Translations under genes and position numbers: made by a program
Assembly: GCF_022565915.1 (NCBI RefSeq)
Contig: NZ_JAJOYX010000001.1
Location: 496,001-560,000, forward strand
Length of the DNA: 64,000 nucleotides
Direction of reading: 5' to 3'
Origin: Nesterenkonia sp. LB17
GTDB taxonomy: Bacteria; Actinomycetota; Actinomycetes; Actinomycetales; Micrococcaceae
In this document: piece by piece, positions 1 through 7,057 of the stretch
How the letters are laid out: every line of letters starts with the position of its first letter
Numbering within the stretch: position 1 is the first letter of the stretch
Notes under the pieces: model-generated
What the model was told of the DNA's origin: nothing
The model's input: only the letters and a program-made list of their open reading frames with translations
Database searches by the model: none

Positions 1-1
1 G

Positions 2-175
2 GTCGACGAGCTCTGCCGCCAGCTTGAGCAGTACCTCGACGGTGAGAACCCGATGAGCGTCGACGAGGTCCGCACCATCACCTTCAGCGGCGCCCACGGC
101 CACAACGGCTACGACGAGGCCCAGGTGGACGCCTTCCTGGACAAGATGACCGAGATCATGGCCTCCGTCGGCTGA
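2..175 (+). CDS. DivIVA-domain protein, C-terminal end only
   Basis: The window opens inside this gene; 57 codons remain before the TGA at 173-175. The visible end carries a DivIVA-type repeat (VRTITFSGAHG, then GYDEAQVDAFLDKM), as found in the short DivI1A-domain proteins of actinobacteria, which are linked to polar growth or septum placement. The start and any further repeats lie outside the window. Codon use and GC match the neighbours. The family assignment rests on this one short repeat but the motif is distinctive; the cellular role is inferred from the family. Confidence 0.75.
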   Translation, partial: VDELCRQLEQYLDGENPMSVDEVRTITFSGAHGHNGYDEAQVDAFLDKMTEIMASVG

Positions 176-439
176 CCCTTTCCTTTCTCTCTCTTCTCGA
201 TGAGGGTCCTGGGACCCGGCTCCGCGGAGTTTTCCCCAGGACCGGATCAGCTGCTCCGGCTCCACAGCCGAGGCCTCGGCCGCCCCTGGCGCGTTGCCCG
301 GGTGTGCACTGAATACCGTGGAGTCACTGGACCTGCCCCGGGATGGTCGCCGCCGACGCGCGCTGTTCGTGCCGGCGACAGGACGACGACGGGCGCGTCT
401 CCTGGCCTCCGGCATGCCGCGCCGCCGTTCCATATCAGC

Positions 440-950
440 AGCCCCGCAGGAGGTTCCCGCGTGCAGCGGCCTGACTTGGTTGTGGGGCACCGGATCACGG
501 TGCCTGAGCGGTTCATCGTCGACCTCGCAGGCTTCAGGGTCACCTCGCCCGCCTATCTGGGGCGTGCGGGAGGCGCTGGAGCTCATCTGCGAAGGCGTCG
601 ATTCGCCGCAGGAGTCCCGACTGCGCTTCTTCATGCATCTCGCCGGCTTGCCTGAACCGCGGGTGAATCCGGTGATCCGGCATCCCAGCGGGCACCCGTG
701 GTTCGAGCCTGACCTGGCGATCCCGGAGTTCCGCGTCTCGATCCAGTAGGAGGGGGAGGAGCTCCACTCCACACCGGGCAGCGTCCGTAAAGATGTGCGC
801 CGCAGCGAGATCACCGAGCAGCTGGGCTGGCTCGAGGTCAGGATCACCGCGGACCACATGGGGGATCAGGGGCGCCGCGGGATCCAACGCATCCAGTGTG
901 TCCTGGTCCAGCAAGGCTGGCGTCCCGAAAATCCCACCACACACAGTTGA
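440..950 (+). pseudogene. Decayed DUF559-type (VSR-fold) endonuclease-domain gene
   Basis: Two reading frames together recover a familiar actinobacterial protein. One frame (about 460-560) gives PERFIVDLAGFRVTSPA, matching the usual GxRVTSPARTxxDLA segment. A second frame (about 565-950) gives the nuclease domain: EGVDSPQESRLR, LAGLPEPRVN, PDLAIPEFRVSIQ, then a TAG at 747-749 where the family has tyrosine of the (V/I)xYEGExH motif. The same frame then continues cleanly with EGEELH, LGWLEVRITADH and a final QQGWRP before TGA at 948-950. One frameshift near 555-570 plus one nonsense codon therefore break the gene. The upstream 176-440 stretch has no clear coding sense and may be the eroded N-terminus. 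Intact relatives are stand-alone proteins of about 300 residues of unknown role. Confidence 0.75.
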
Positions 951-1017
951 GGGGCGGATTCTCCGAGCAGCCTCTGCCGTTTCCGGCATGAAGTACTCGT
1001 AGAATCCGCCCCTCAAC
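946..1017. repeat. 72-nt palindromic element with nested GNRA hairpin, between convergent genes
   Basis: Arms 946-967 and 996-1017 are 22-bp inverted repeats with a single mismatch. Read on the minus strand, the 28-nt interior holds TGCCG-GAAA-CGGCA, a 5-bp stem with a GNRA tetraloop. The element starts at the stop codon of the decayed nuclease gene and ends 19 bp before the stop of the minus-strand symporter gene, so a bidirectional terminator is the simplest reading. No T-tract follows either arm. The tetraloop favours a role in the minus-strand transcript, downstream of the symporter. Confidence 0.7.
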
Positions 1018-1036
1018 GAATGGGGGTGAAGAAGGC

Positions 1037-2695
1037 CTAGTGGTCGGCGGCCTTCTCGGCGCCGACACCGGTCAGCGAGCGGATCTCCATCTCGGCCTGC
1101 TTGGCCGGATCCTCCGCCACCTTCGAGGTCAGCGAACCGATCCAACCCAGCAGGAAGGCCAGCGGGATCGAGATCAGACCCGGGTTGGTCAGCGGGTACA
1201 GCGCCAGGTCGATCTCCGGGAAGAACGAGGTGTCGCGGCCCCAGACCACGGGCGAGAAGGCGATCAGCAGCAGCGCCGAGCCGAGTCCGCCGTACATGGA
1301 CCACAGCGCGCCACGGGTGGTGAAGCGCTTCCAGAACAGCGAGAACAGGATCGTCGGCAGGTTCGCCGAGGCGGCGACCGCGAAGGCCAGCGCCACCAGG
1401 AAGGCGACGTTCTGCCCCTGTGCACCGATGCCGCCGAGGATCGCGAGGATGCCGACCACGATCACGGTCATCTTGGCAGCCTTGACCTCGCCGGCGGAGT
1501 CGATCTTGCCCTTCTTGATGACCTGGGCGTAGACGTCGTGGGCGAAGGAGGCCGAGGCCGTGATCGTCAGACCCGCGACCACCGCGAGGATGGTGGCGAA
1601 GGCGACGGCGGCGATGAAGCCCAGCAGGAACGTCCCGCCGAGCTCGTAGGCCAGCAGCGGTGCCGCGGAGTTCTGCCCGCCGGGTGCTGCCAGGATCGTC
1701 TCGGTGTCCAGCAGTGCCGCTGCGCCGTAGCCCAGCACCAGGGTGAACAGGTAGAACGCGCCGATCAGGGCGATGGCCACCACGACGGACTTGCGTGCGT
1801 CCTTGGCGGTGGGAACCGTGTAGAAGCGGATCAACACGTGCGGCAGGGCGGCGGTGCCCAGAACCAGTGCGATGCCCAGGGACATGAAGTCCAGCTTGGT
1901 GAAGAGATCCGCGCCGTACTGCAGGCCGGGCTCGAGGAGAGCCTCTTCACCGGTGTTGTCCACCGCTGCGCCGAGCAGCTCGGAGAAGTTGAAGCCGTAG
2001 AGCGCCAGGACCCAGACGGTCATGACGGCAGAGCCGGCGATCAGCAGGGTGGCCTTGATGATCTGCACCCAGGTGGTGCCCTTCATTCCGCCGATGAAGA
2101 CGTAGAAGATCATCAGCGAGCCGACCACAGCGATGATCAGTGACTGACCGATCCCGCTCTCGATGCCGAGCAGCAGCGCGACCAGCGCGCCGGCGCCCGC
2201 CATCTGTGCGAGCAGGTAGAACAGGCAGACCGCAAGGGTTGAGATGGCTGCGGCAATGCGGACCGGCTGCTGACGCAGACGGAAGCTGAGCACGTCGGCC
2301 ATGGTGAACTTGCCGGTGTTGCGCATCAGTTCGGCGACCAGCAGCAGGGCGATCAGCCATGCCACCAGGAAGCCGATGGAGTAGAGGAAGCCGTCGTAGC
2401 CGTAGATCGCGATGGCGCCCACGATGCCCAGGAAGGACGCCGCCGAGAGGTAGTCGCCGGCGATGGCGGTGCCGTTCTGCGTGCCGGAGAAGGAGCGTCC
2501 GCCTGCGTAGTAGTCGGCGGCGGTGCTGGTGTTCTTCGACGCGCGGATCACGAAGAACAGCGTGACGCCCACGAAGACGAGGAAGATGGAGATGTTCGCC
2601 AGCGGGCTGCCGACGTCGGAGCCCGCTTCCGCGGCCGCGGTCGCGAGCGGCGTCAGTCCGGCATCTGTGATCGATGCGTTGATCAGGGAGTTCAT
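1037..2695 (-). CDS. actP: Sodium/solute symporter, cation-acetate (ActP-like) type
   Basis: A 552-residue polytopic membrane protein of the SSS family, close in length to E. coli ActP (549). Diagnostic stretches are the AGGRSFSGTQNGTAIAGDY segment after the first helix, YLSAASFLG, the RFYTVP motif and SASFAHDVY. It should import acetate or a related short carboxylate with Na+ or H+. The upstream DUF485 gene overlaps it by one base (TGATG at 2693-2697), the usual yjcH-actP pairing, so both are co-transcribed and probably translationally coupled. A second, divergent symporter lies at 5453-6985. The exact substrate (acetate, propionate, pyruvate) cannot be told from sequence. Confidence 0.88.
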   Translation of the reverse strand: MNSLINASITDAGLTPLATAAAEAGSDVGSPLANISIFLVFVGVTLFFVIRASKNTSTAADYYAGGRSFSGTQNGTAIAGDYLSAASFLGIVGAIAIYGYDGFLYSIGFLVAWLIALLLVAELMRNTGKFTMADVLSFRLRQQPVRIAAAISTLAVCLFYLLAQMAGAGALVALLLGIESGIGQSLIIAVVGSLMIFYVFIGGMKGTTWVQIIKATLLIAGSAVMTVWVLALYGFNFSELLGAAVDNTGEEALLEPGLQYGADLFTKLDFMSLGIALVLGTAALPHVLIRFYTVPTAKDARKSVVVAIALIGAFYLFTLVLGYGAAALLDTETILAAPGGQNSAAPLLAYELGGTFLLGFIAAVAFATILAVVAGLTITASASFAHDVYAQVIKKGKIDSAGEVKAAKMTVIVVGILAILGGIGAQGQNVAFLVALAFAVAASANLPTILFSLFWKRFTTRGALWSMYGGLGSALLLIAFSPVVWGRDTSFFPEIDLALYPLTNPGLISIPLAFLLGWIGSLTSKVAEDPAKQAEMEIRSLTGVGAEKAADH

Positions 2696-3057
2696 CAGTG
2701 CTTGTCCTCCTCAGGAAGGCCCGCGCCTCGGGCTTCGAGCTCGATGCGGATCGCCGAGGATTTCGGGTCCATCTTCGAGTTGCTGAACCAGACATAGAGT
2801 CCGGTGATCACGAATGTGGTGACGAACTGCGCGAGTCCGAGCACCAGGCCGAGGTTGATGTTTCCCCAGACCGGGATCGCCATCACGTCCGGGAAGAACG
2901 CGGCGACGATCACGAACGCGATGTACCAGATGAGGAAGAACGCCGTCATCGGGAAGACGAAGCTCCGGTGCGTCCGGCGAAGCTCCTGGAAGTCTTCGCG
3001 CGCCTGCACCTCCTGGTAGTCAACGGGCCCCGCGTCGGGGGCATTGACTTGTGTCAT
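2695..3057 (-). CDS. DUF485 small membrane protein (YjcH-like)
   Basis: A 120-residue protein with two predicted membrane helices (about residues 35-60 and 70-95) in the DUF485 arrangement: EDFQELRRTHRSFVFPMTAFFL, then LGLAQFVTTFVITGLYVWF. DUF485 proteins are almost always encoded just upstream of an SSS acetate-type symporter, as here, and are thought to be an accessory subunit; their biochemical role is not settled. The start is supported by AAGGAG six bases upstream of the ATG at 3055-3057. It is the first gene of the minus-strand operon and is divergent from the sensor kinase gene. Confidence 0.85.
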   Translation of the reverse strand: MTQVNAPDAGPVDYQEVQAREDFQELRRTHRSFVFPMTAFFLIWYIAFVIVAAFFPDVMAIPVWGNINLGLVLGLAQFVTTFVITGLYVWFSNSKMDPKSSAIRIELEARGAGLPEEDKH

Positions 3058-3130
3058 TGCGGCTCCTTAAAAAGTAGCGTCGGCACGCGGAAGCGGGCCT
3101 CGGTCACATGTGTGTACCTCCAGAGTGCAG

Positions 3131-3146
3131 TGTGACCCGGGTCACG
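3131..3146. promoter_or_regulatory. CRP/GlxR-like palindrome
   Basis: TGTGACCCGGGTCACG matches the CRP-family consensus TGTGA-N6-TCACA at all positions but the last; its core 3132-3145 is a perfect 14-bp palindrome. It sits in the 200-bp divergent region between the DUF485-symporter operon and the kinase operon, 74 bp from the DUF485 start. In corynebacteria the cAMP regulator GlxR binds such sites and controls acetate metabolism genes, so control of one or both operons by a cAMP receptor protein is a reasonable inference. Confidence 0.65.
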
Positions 3147-3168
3147 ATCGGCCTCAGCGCGATGTTGT

Positions 3169-3200
3169 GCGATGAGCGGCACTGGATTAGCGATGAGTGG
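3169..3200. promoter_or_regulatory. Direct repeats with 21-bp period, probable LytTR binding site
   Basis: GCGATGAGCGG (3169-3179) and GCGATGAGTGG (3190-3200) are 11-bp direct repeats, 21 bp apart from start to start, with a weaker GCGATGTTG at 3159. LytTR-domain regulators bind paired direct repeats about two helical turns apart; the E. coli YpdB site has the same period. The LytTR regulator gene lies about 1 kb downstream, so autoregulation and control of the divergent symporter are likely. Binding is inferred. Confidence 0.5.
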
Positions 3201-3274
3201 TCATCGGGCTGCGCCTGGCGGTCGGATCATGAGCTGTGCAACAGATCGACCCGCGCCCTCATAGGATGAGCACG

Positions 3275-4177
3275 ATGAATTTCCTGGCAGAGCTCGCCCC
3301 CCTGGTGCTCGCCCTGGCCCTGGTGGTCGGGGTGATCCTGGCTGCCGTCCTGCTCTACCGCACCCACGACGACGACGCCGGCCCCGCCTCGACCCGGGAT
3401 GCGGTGATCAGCCCGGAGATCCGGGCACAGCTGAGCGAGGCGCCGGTGGAGGAGCAGCTGCGGCGCCAGCTCGTCGAGGCAGAGCTGCGCTCGCTGCGCG
3501 CGCAGATCTCCCCGCACTTCATCTACAACAGCCTCAACGCCATCGCCGCGACGATTCCCACCGACCCGGTCAGGGCGCGTGAGCTGGTGCTGGACTTCGC
3601 AGACTTCACCCGGTACAGCCTGCGCGCCGAAGGGGAGTTCACCACGCTGCGCGAGGAGCTGGCCGCGGTCGAAAGCTATGTGCTGCTGGAGAAGGCGCGC
3701 TTCGGCGACCGCATCCAGGTGAAGCTGCAGATCGCCCCGGAGGTGCTCGGCGTGCGCATCCCCTTCCTTGCGGTGCAGCCTCTGGTGGAGAATGCGGTCC
3801 GCCACGGAATGGATTCGGACTCCGGATCCGGCACGGTCTGGCTGCGAGCCGCGGACACCGCCACCCATGCCGAGATCAGCGTGGAGGACGACGGGCACGG
3901 CGCAGATCCCGAAGCGATGCACCAGGTGCTCCACGGGGAGGCCGGCAACGCCCACATCGGGGTGCGCAATGTGGATCTGCGGCTGCGCCAGGCCTACGGC
4001 GCCGACGCCGGGCTGGTGGTGGAGACCGCACTCGGGGCCGGGATGAAGGTCTCCATGCGGGTCCCGAAGTTTCAGCCCGATCCGTTCCAGCCCGATCCGT
4101 TCCAGCCCGAGAAGCACCACCCAGACCGCCCAGAGCAGCAGCCAGTCCAGCGTCATGAGCCCCAGGGAGGATCCTGA
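3275..4177 (+). CDS. LytS/YpdA-type sensor histidine kinase
   Basis: About 300 residues: one N-terminal membrane helix (residues 7-28), a short linker, the His_kinase domain with QISPHFIYNSLN (phospho-acceptor His81) and an HATPase_c domain with LVQPLVENAVRHG-like N-box and a G-rich lid (EDDGHGADPEA). There is no large sensor domain, unlike LytS or BtsS with many helices, so the signal may be sensed through a partner membrane protein such as a symporter. ATG at 3275 is chosen for AGGA eight bases upstream; ATG at 3266 and GTG at 3236 are possible. The C-terminus carries a FQPDP repeat. The stop overlaps the regulator start (TGATG). Confidence 0.85.
   Translation: MNFLAELAPLVLALALVVGVILAAVLLYRTHDDDAGPASTRDAVISPEIRAQLSEAPVEEQLRRQLVEAELRSLRAQISPHFIYNSLNAIAATIPTDPVRARELVLDFADFTRYSLRAEGEFTTLREELAAVESYVLLEKARFGDRIQVKLQIAPEVLGVRIPFLAVQPLVENAVRHGMDSDSGSGTVWLRAADTATHAEISVEDDGHGADPEAMHQVLHGEAGNAHIGVRNVDLRLRQAYGADAGLVVETALGAGMKVSMRVPKFQPDPFQPDPFQPEKHHPDRPEQQPVQRHEPQGGS
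4073..4110 (+). repeat. 15-bp tandem repeat inside the kinase gene
   Basis: The unit CAGCCCGATCCGTTC occurs at 4073-4087 and 4088-4102, followed by a partial third copy to 4110. Being a multiple of three it encodes repeated FQPDP in the C-terminal tail of the kinase. Copy number could vary between strains without breaking the frame. Confidence 0.9.
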
Positions 4178-4935
4178 TGGAAGCGAGTGTGAATCCGCAG
4201 GGCCTGACCGTCCTGGTGGTCGACGACGAACCGCTGGCGCTGTCTCAGATGAAGTGGCTGCTCGCCGCCGAACCCCAGGCGGGCGAGGTGTTCACCGCAG
4301 CGGACGCGCGCAGCGCGGAACAGGTGCTGCAGCAGCGACGGATCGATGTGGTGCTGCTGGACATCCACATGCCCGGGATGAGCGGTCTGGCGCTGGCGCG
4401 CCGGCTGCGGGACCTCCCGGCGGTCGAGCCCCAGGCTGAGGCCGGACCGCAGGTGGTCTTCGTGACCGCCGATGCCCATCCGGCGGTGGAGGCCTTCGAG
4501 CTCGAAGCCCGGGACTATCTGCTCAAACCGGTGCGCGGCGAGCGGCTGGCCGAGGCGCTGCGTCGGGCGGCGGCGGCCCGGGAGACCGCCGCGCAGGATC
4601 GGCCCGAGCCGGTCAGGGTCGCGGTGCTGCAGGGAGACTCCACGGTGCTGGTGAACCTGCAGGACATCCGCTGGGTCCAGGCCCATGGAGACTACGCCCG
4701 GCTCCACACCCAGGCCGGGACCTACCTGCTGCGCACCCCGCTCGCGGAGCTTGCCGAGGCCTGGGAGGAGCACGGGTTCATCCGCACCCACCGGTCCTCC
4801 CTGGTCAACCTCATCCACGTGCAGCGGGTGACCCGCCGACAGGGACGGATGCTCATCGAAGTGCCCGGTGCCGAGCTTGAGGTCAGCCGACGGCTGATGC
4901 CCCAGGTGCGCGAGCGCCTGGAGACCGGCCGCTGA
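4177..4935 (+). CDS. LytTR-family response regulator
   Basis: 252 residues: receiver domain (about 10-135) with the acidic pair D16/D17, phospho-acceptor D62 in VVLLDIHMPGMSG and the K of LLKPVRGERL, then a LytTR DNA-binding domain (about 145-250) recognisable from VNLQDIRWVQAHGDYARLHT and FIRTHRSSLVNLIHV. It is the cognate partner of the kinase that overlaps it upstream. Regulators of this class (YpdB, BtsR) control carboxylate transporters in enterobacteria, consistent with the two symporter genes here. Its likely targets are the 21-bp-period repeats at 3169-3200. Confidence 0.9.
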   Translation: MEASVNPQGLTVLVVDDEPLALSQMKWLLAAEPQAGEVFTAADARSAEQVLQQRRIDVVLLDIHMPGMSGLALARRLRDLPAVEPQAEAGPQVVFVTADAHPAVEAFELEARDYLLKPVRGERLAEALRRAAAARETAAQDRPEPVRVAVLQGDSTVLVNLQDIRWVQAHGDYARLHTQAGTYLLRTPLAELAEAWEEHGFIRTHRSSLVNLIHVQRVTRRQGRMLIEVPGAELEVSRRLMPQVRERLETGR

Positions 4936-5456
4936 TGAGCGACTCCGACGCAGGCCCCACCGGCCCCACCGGCCCAACAGGCCCCGCCGCCCTGCGGATC
5001 GCGGTTCGCGGCCCCGAGGCGGTGCCCACCGTGCGCGAGGCGCTGCTGACCCGCAGCCAGGCCGCCGACCACGCCCGTACCGCCGGAGCAGACTCCGATC
5101 AGCGCGCCCAGGCGGTGCGTGGGCTGATCCGCGCCCAGCTGCGGCTCGCGCTGATCCTCGGCGTCGGATTCTTCTGCACCGTGGTGGTGACCAGCCTGCT
5201 GCTGGTCACCACCGGGCTCGGATCGCTCACGCTCTGGGGCGTGCCGCTGACCTGGGCCGTCCCCGGCGTCGGCTTCTTCCCGGTGCTGCTGGGCCTGGCC
5301 TGGTACTTCCGCCGGCGCTCAGAGGCCAATGAGCAGCTGTGGGCCGAGGTGCTCGGACTCAGCCTGCAGAGCCCCGGCACCAGGCCCCGCACAGCAGCCG
5401 TAGCCTCACCCGCCCAGACCGCCCAGACCGCCCCGACCGCCGAGGACCCGCGGTGA
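4935..5456 (+). CDS. Small two-helix membrane protein, possible symporter accessory subunit
   Basis: 173 residues. Residues 1-17 are a collagen-like GPTGPTGPTGP run from a 9-bp DNA repeat; two helices follow (about 75-98 and 108-130) with a charged RRRSEANEQ exit, and the tail has an AQTAQTAPTA repeat. Size, topology and its position directly before an SSS symporter parallel the DUF485 protein at 2695-3057, so it may be the accessory subunit of the second symporter, although I cannot see a clear DUF485 signature. It overlaps the regulator gene by one base and the symporter gene by four. Confidence 0.7.
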   Translation: MSDSDAGPTGPTGPTGPAALRIAVRGPEAVPTVREALLTRSQAADHARTAGADSDQRAQAVRGLIRAQLRLALILGVGFFCTVVVTSLLLVTTGLGSLTLWGVPLTWAVPGVGFFPVLLGLAWYFRRRSEANEQLWAEVLGLSLQSPGTRPRTAAVASPAQTAQTAPTAEDPR

Positions 5457-6985
5457 CCGGTGAGCAGATCGCCGTCCTGGGCGCCGTCGCCCTGGTGTGC
5501 GCGGTGACCCTGCTGCTCGGCGGCCCGGGCCTCTCGCGCAGCACCGGGGACTTCTTCGTGGCCTCACGCCGGGTCCCGCCCTGGATGAACGCCTCGGCGA
5601 TCGCCGGGGAGTTCCTCTCCGCAGCGAGCTTCCTGGGCGTGGCCGGGCTGATCCTGGCCCACGGGACCTACGGGCTGTGGTTCCCGGTCGGCTACACCGC
5701 AGGCTTCCTGATCGTGCTGCTGTTCATGGCCGCCCCGCTGCGCCGATCCGGGGCCTATACGATCCCGGACTTCGTGGTGCTGCGCTTCCGCTCCGCGATG
5801 ATGCGCAGGATGACGGTCATCGTCGTGGTCGCCGCCGGCTGGCTCTACATCGTCCCGCAGCTCCATGGCGCCTCGATCGCGCTCTCGGCCACCGGCGGGG
5901 CGCCCGGCTGGGTGGGACCGCTGCTGGTCGCCCTCGTGGTGCTCTTCGTGGTGCTCACCGGCGGGATGCGTTCGGTGACCCTCGCCCAGGCGGTCCAATA
6001 CTGGGTCAAGCTCACCGCGCTGCTGGTGCCCACGGTGTTCATCCTGCTCCAGGTCGGATTCTGGGAGCGGCTGGAGCTGCCGGAGTTCAACGGCGCCTGG
6101 TCCGCCGGGCTGGCCTCGCTGAGCGACTCCGGGGACCAGTGGGGGGAGTTCTCCCGCAGCCTCTCCGTGATGGTGGCCCTGATGATGGGCACCCTCGGGC
6201 TGCCCCACGTCCTGGTCCGCTTCTACACCAACCCCGACGGCGGCGCCGCCCGCCGCACCACCACCTTCCTGCTGGGCCTGCTCGTGCTGTTCTACCTGCT
6301 GCCGGTGCTGCTCGGGGTCATCGCCCGGATGGTCTGGGGCACGACGACGGGGGCCGGTGCGCTGGCGGGCACCGGTGGTCTGAGCCACGACACCGCGATC
6401 CTGCGGCTGCCTGCCGCGGTCTTCGACGGTCTGGCCAGCGACCTGCTCACCGCGCTGATCGCCGGGGGAGCCTTCGCCGCGTTCCTCTCCACCACCTCCG
6501 GGCTGGTGGTCTCGGTGTCTGGAGTGCTCTCGCAGGAGTTCTTCTCCGGCACCGTGCGCGGATTCCGGCTCGGTGCGCTGCTGGCGATCACGGTCCCGCT
6601 GGTGGTGGGATCGGCGACCTCCGAGTTGGCGCTCGCCGGTGCGGTGGCGATGGTCTTCACCTTCACCGCCTCCGCGCTGGCCCCGGTGATGCTGCTCGGG
6701 GTGTGGTGGCGCGGGCTCACCGCGCAGGGCGCGTTCTGGGGCATGACGGTGGGCGCGGTGAGCTCGCTGACCGCGCAGGTGCTGGGTCTGGCCCTGGGGG
6801 AGGGCCCGGTGCAGGACGGAGCGACGCAGCTGCTGGTCTCCCCGGCGCTGTGGTGCGTCCCGCTGGCCTTCGCGGTGACGGTGCTGGTGAGCAGGTTCGG
6901 TCGTCAACAGCCGCCGAGTCACACCGATGCGGTCATGGAACGGCTGCACACGCCTGAGCTCGCCGCGCTGCGGCCGGGCCGCTGA
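5453..6985 (+). CDS. Second SSS-family cation/carboxylate symporter
   Basis: A 510-residue SSS protein. Matching landmarks to the first symporter are FFVASRRVPPWMNASAIAGE, FLSAASFLGVAG, a GGMRSVTLAQAVQYW segment, PHVLVRFYTNP and TTSGLVVSVSG. The GTG at 5453 is chosen because it overlaps the upstream stop (GTGA), placing it in the kinase-regulator operon; an upstream in-frame start would duplicate coding of the previous gene. A symporter co-transcribed with a sensor kinase suggests a transporter whose expression, or whose flux, is coupled to the sensing of its substrate. Substrate is likely a short carboxylate. Confidence 0.85.
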   Translation: MTGEQIAVLGAVALVCAVTLLLGGPGLSRSTGDFFVASRRVPPWMNASAIAGEFLSAASFLGVAGLILAHGTYGLWFPVGYTAGFLIVLLFMAAPLRRSGAYTIPDFVVLRFRSAMMRRMTVIVVVAAGWLYIVPQLHGASIALSATGGAPGWVGPLLVALVVLFVVLTGGMRSVTLAQAVQYWVKLTALLVPTVFILLQVGFWERLELPEFNGAWSAGLASLSDSGDQWGEFSRSLSVMVALMMGTLGLPHVLVRFYTNPDGGAARRTTTFLLGLLVLFYLLPVLLGVIARMVWGTTTGAGALAGTGGLSHDTAILRLPAAVFDGLASDLLTALIAGGAFAAFLSTTSGLVVSVSGVLSQEFFSGTVRGFRLGALLAITVPLVVGSATSELALAGAVAMVFTFTASALAPVMLLGVWWRGLTAQGAFWGMTVGAVSSLTAQVLGLALGEGPVQDGATQLLVSPALWCVPLAFAVTVLVSRFGRQQPPSHTDAVMERLHTPELAALRPGR

Positions 6986-7029
6986 CGCGCAGCCGGCCCG
7001 AGACGCAGGGCACCTGAAGCTCGGTGCAC

Positions 7030-7057
7030 CTGAAGTTCAGGTGCAGCTGAACTTCAG
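7030..7057. terminator. Bidirectional hairpin between convergent genes
   Basis: CTGAAGTTCAG (7030-7040) and CTGAACTTCAG (7047-7057) form a perfect 11-bp stem with a 6-nt loop between the convergent symporter and oxidoreductase genes; the right arm contains the TGA of the minus-strand gene. A near copy of the left arm (CACCTGAAGCTC) lies just upstream at 7011-7022. There is no T-tract. Confidence 0.65.

Noticed and set aside
176-440. A gene between the DivIVA-type end and the nuclease remnant
   Set aside because: Frames here lack family resemblance and ribosome sites; the stretch may be the eroded N-terminus of the nuclease gene.
540-1304. 254-codon minus-strand frame overlapping the symporter end and the nuclease remnant
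   Set aside because: Composition is antisense-like, and the frame overlaps the true C-terminus of the symporter.
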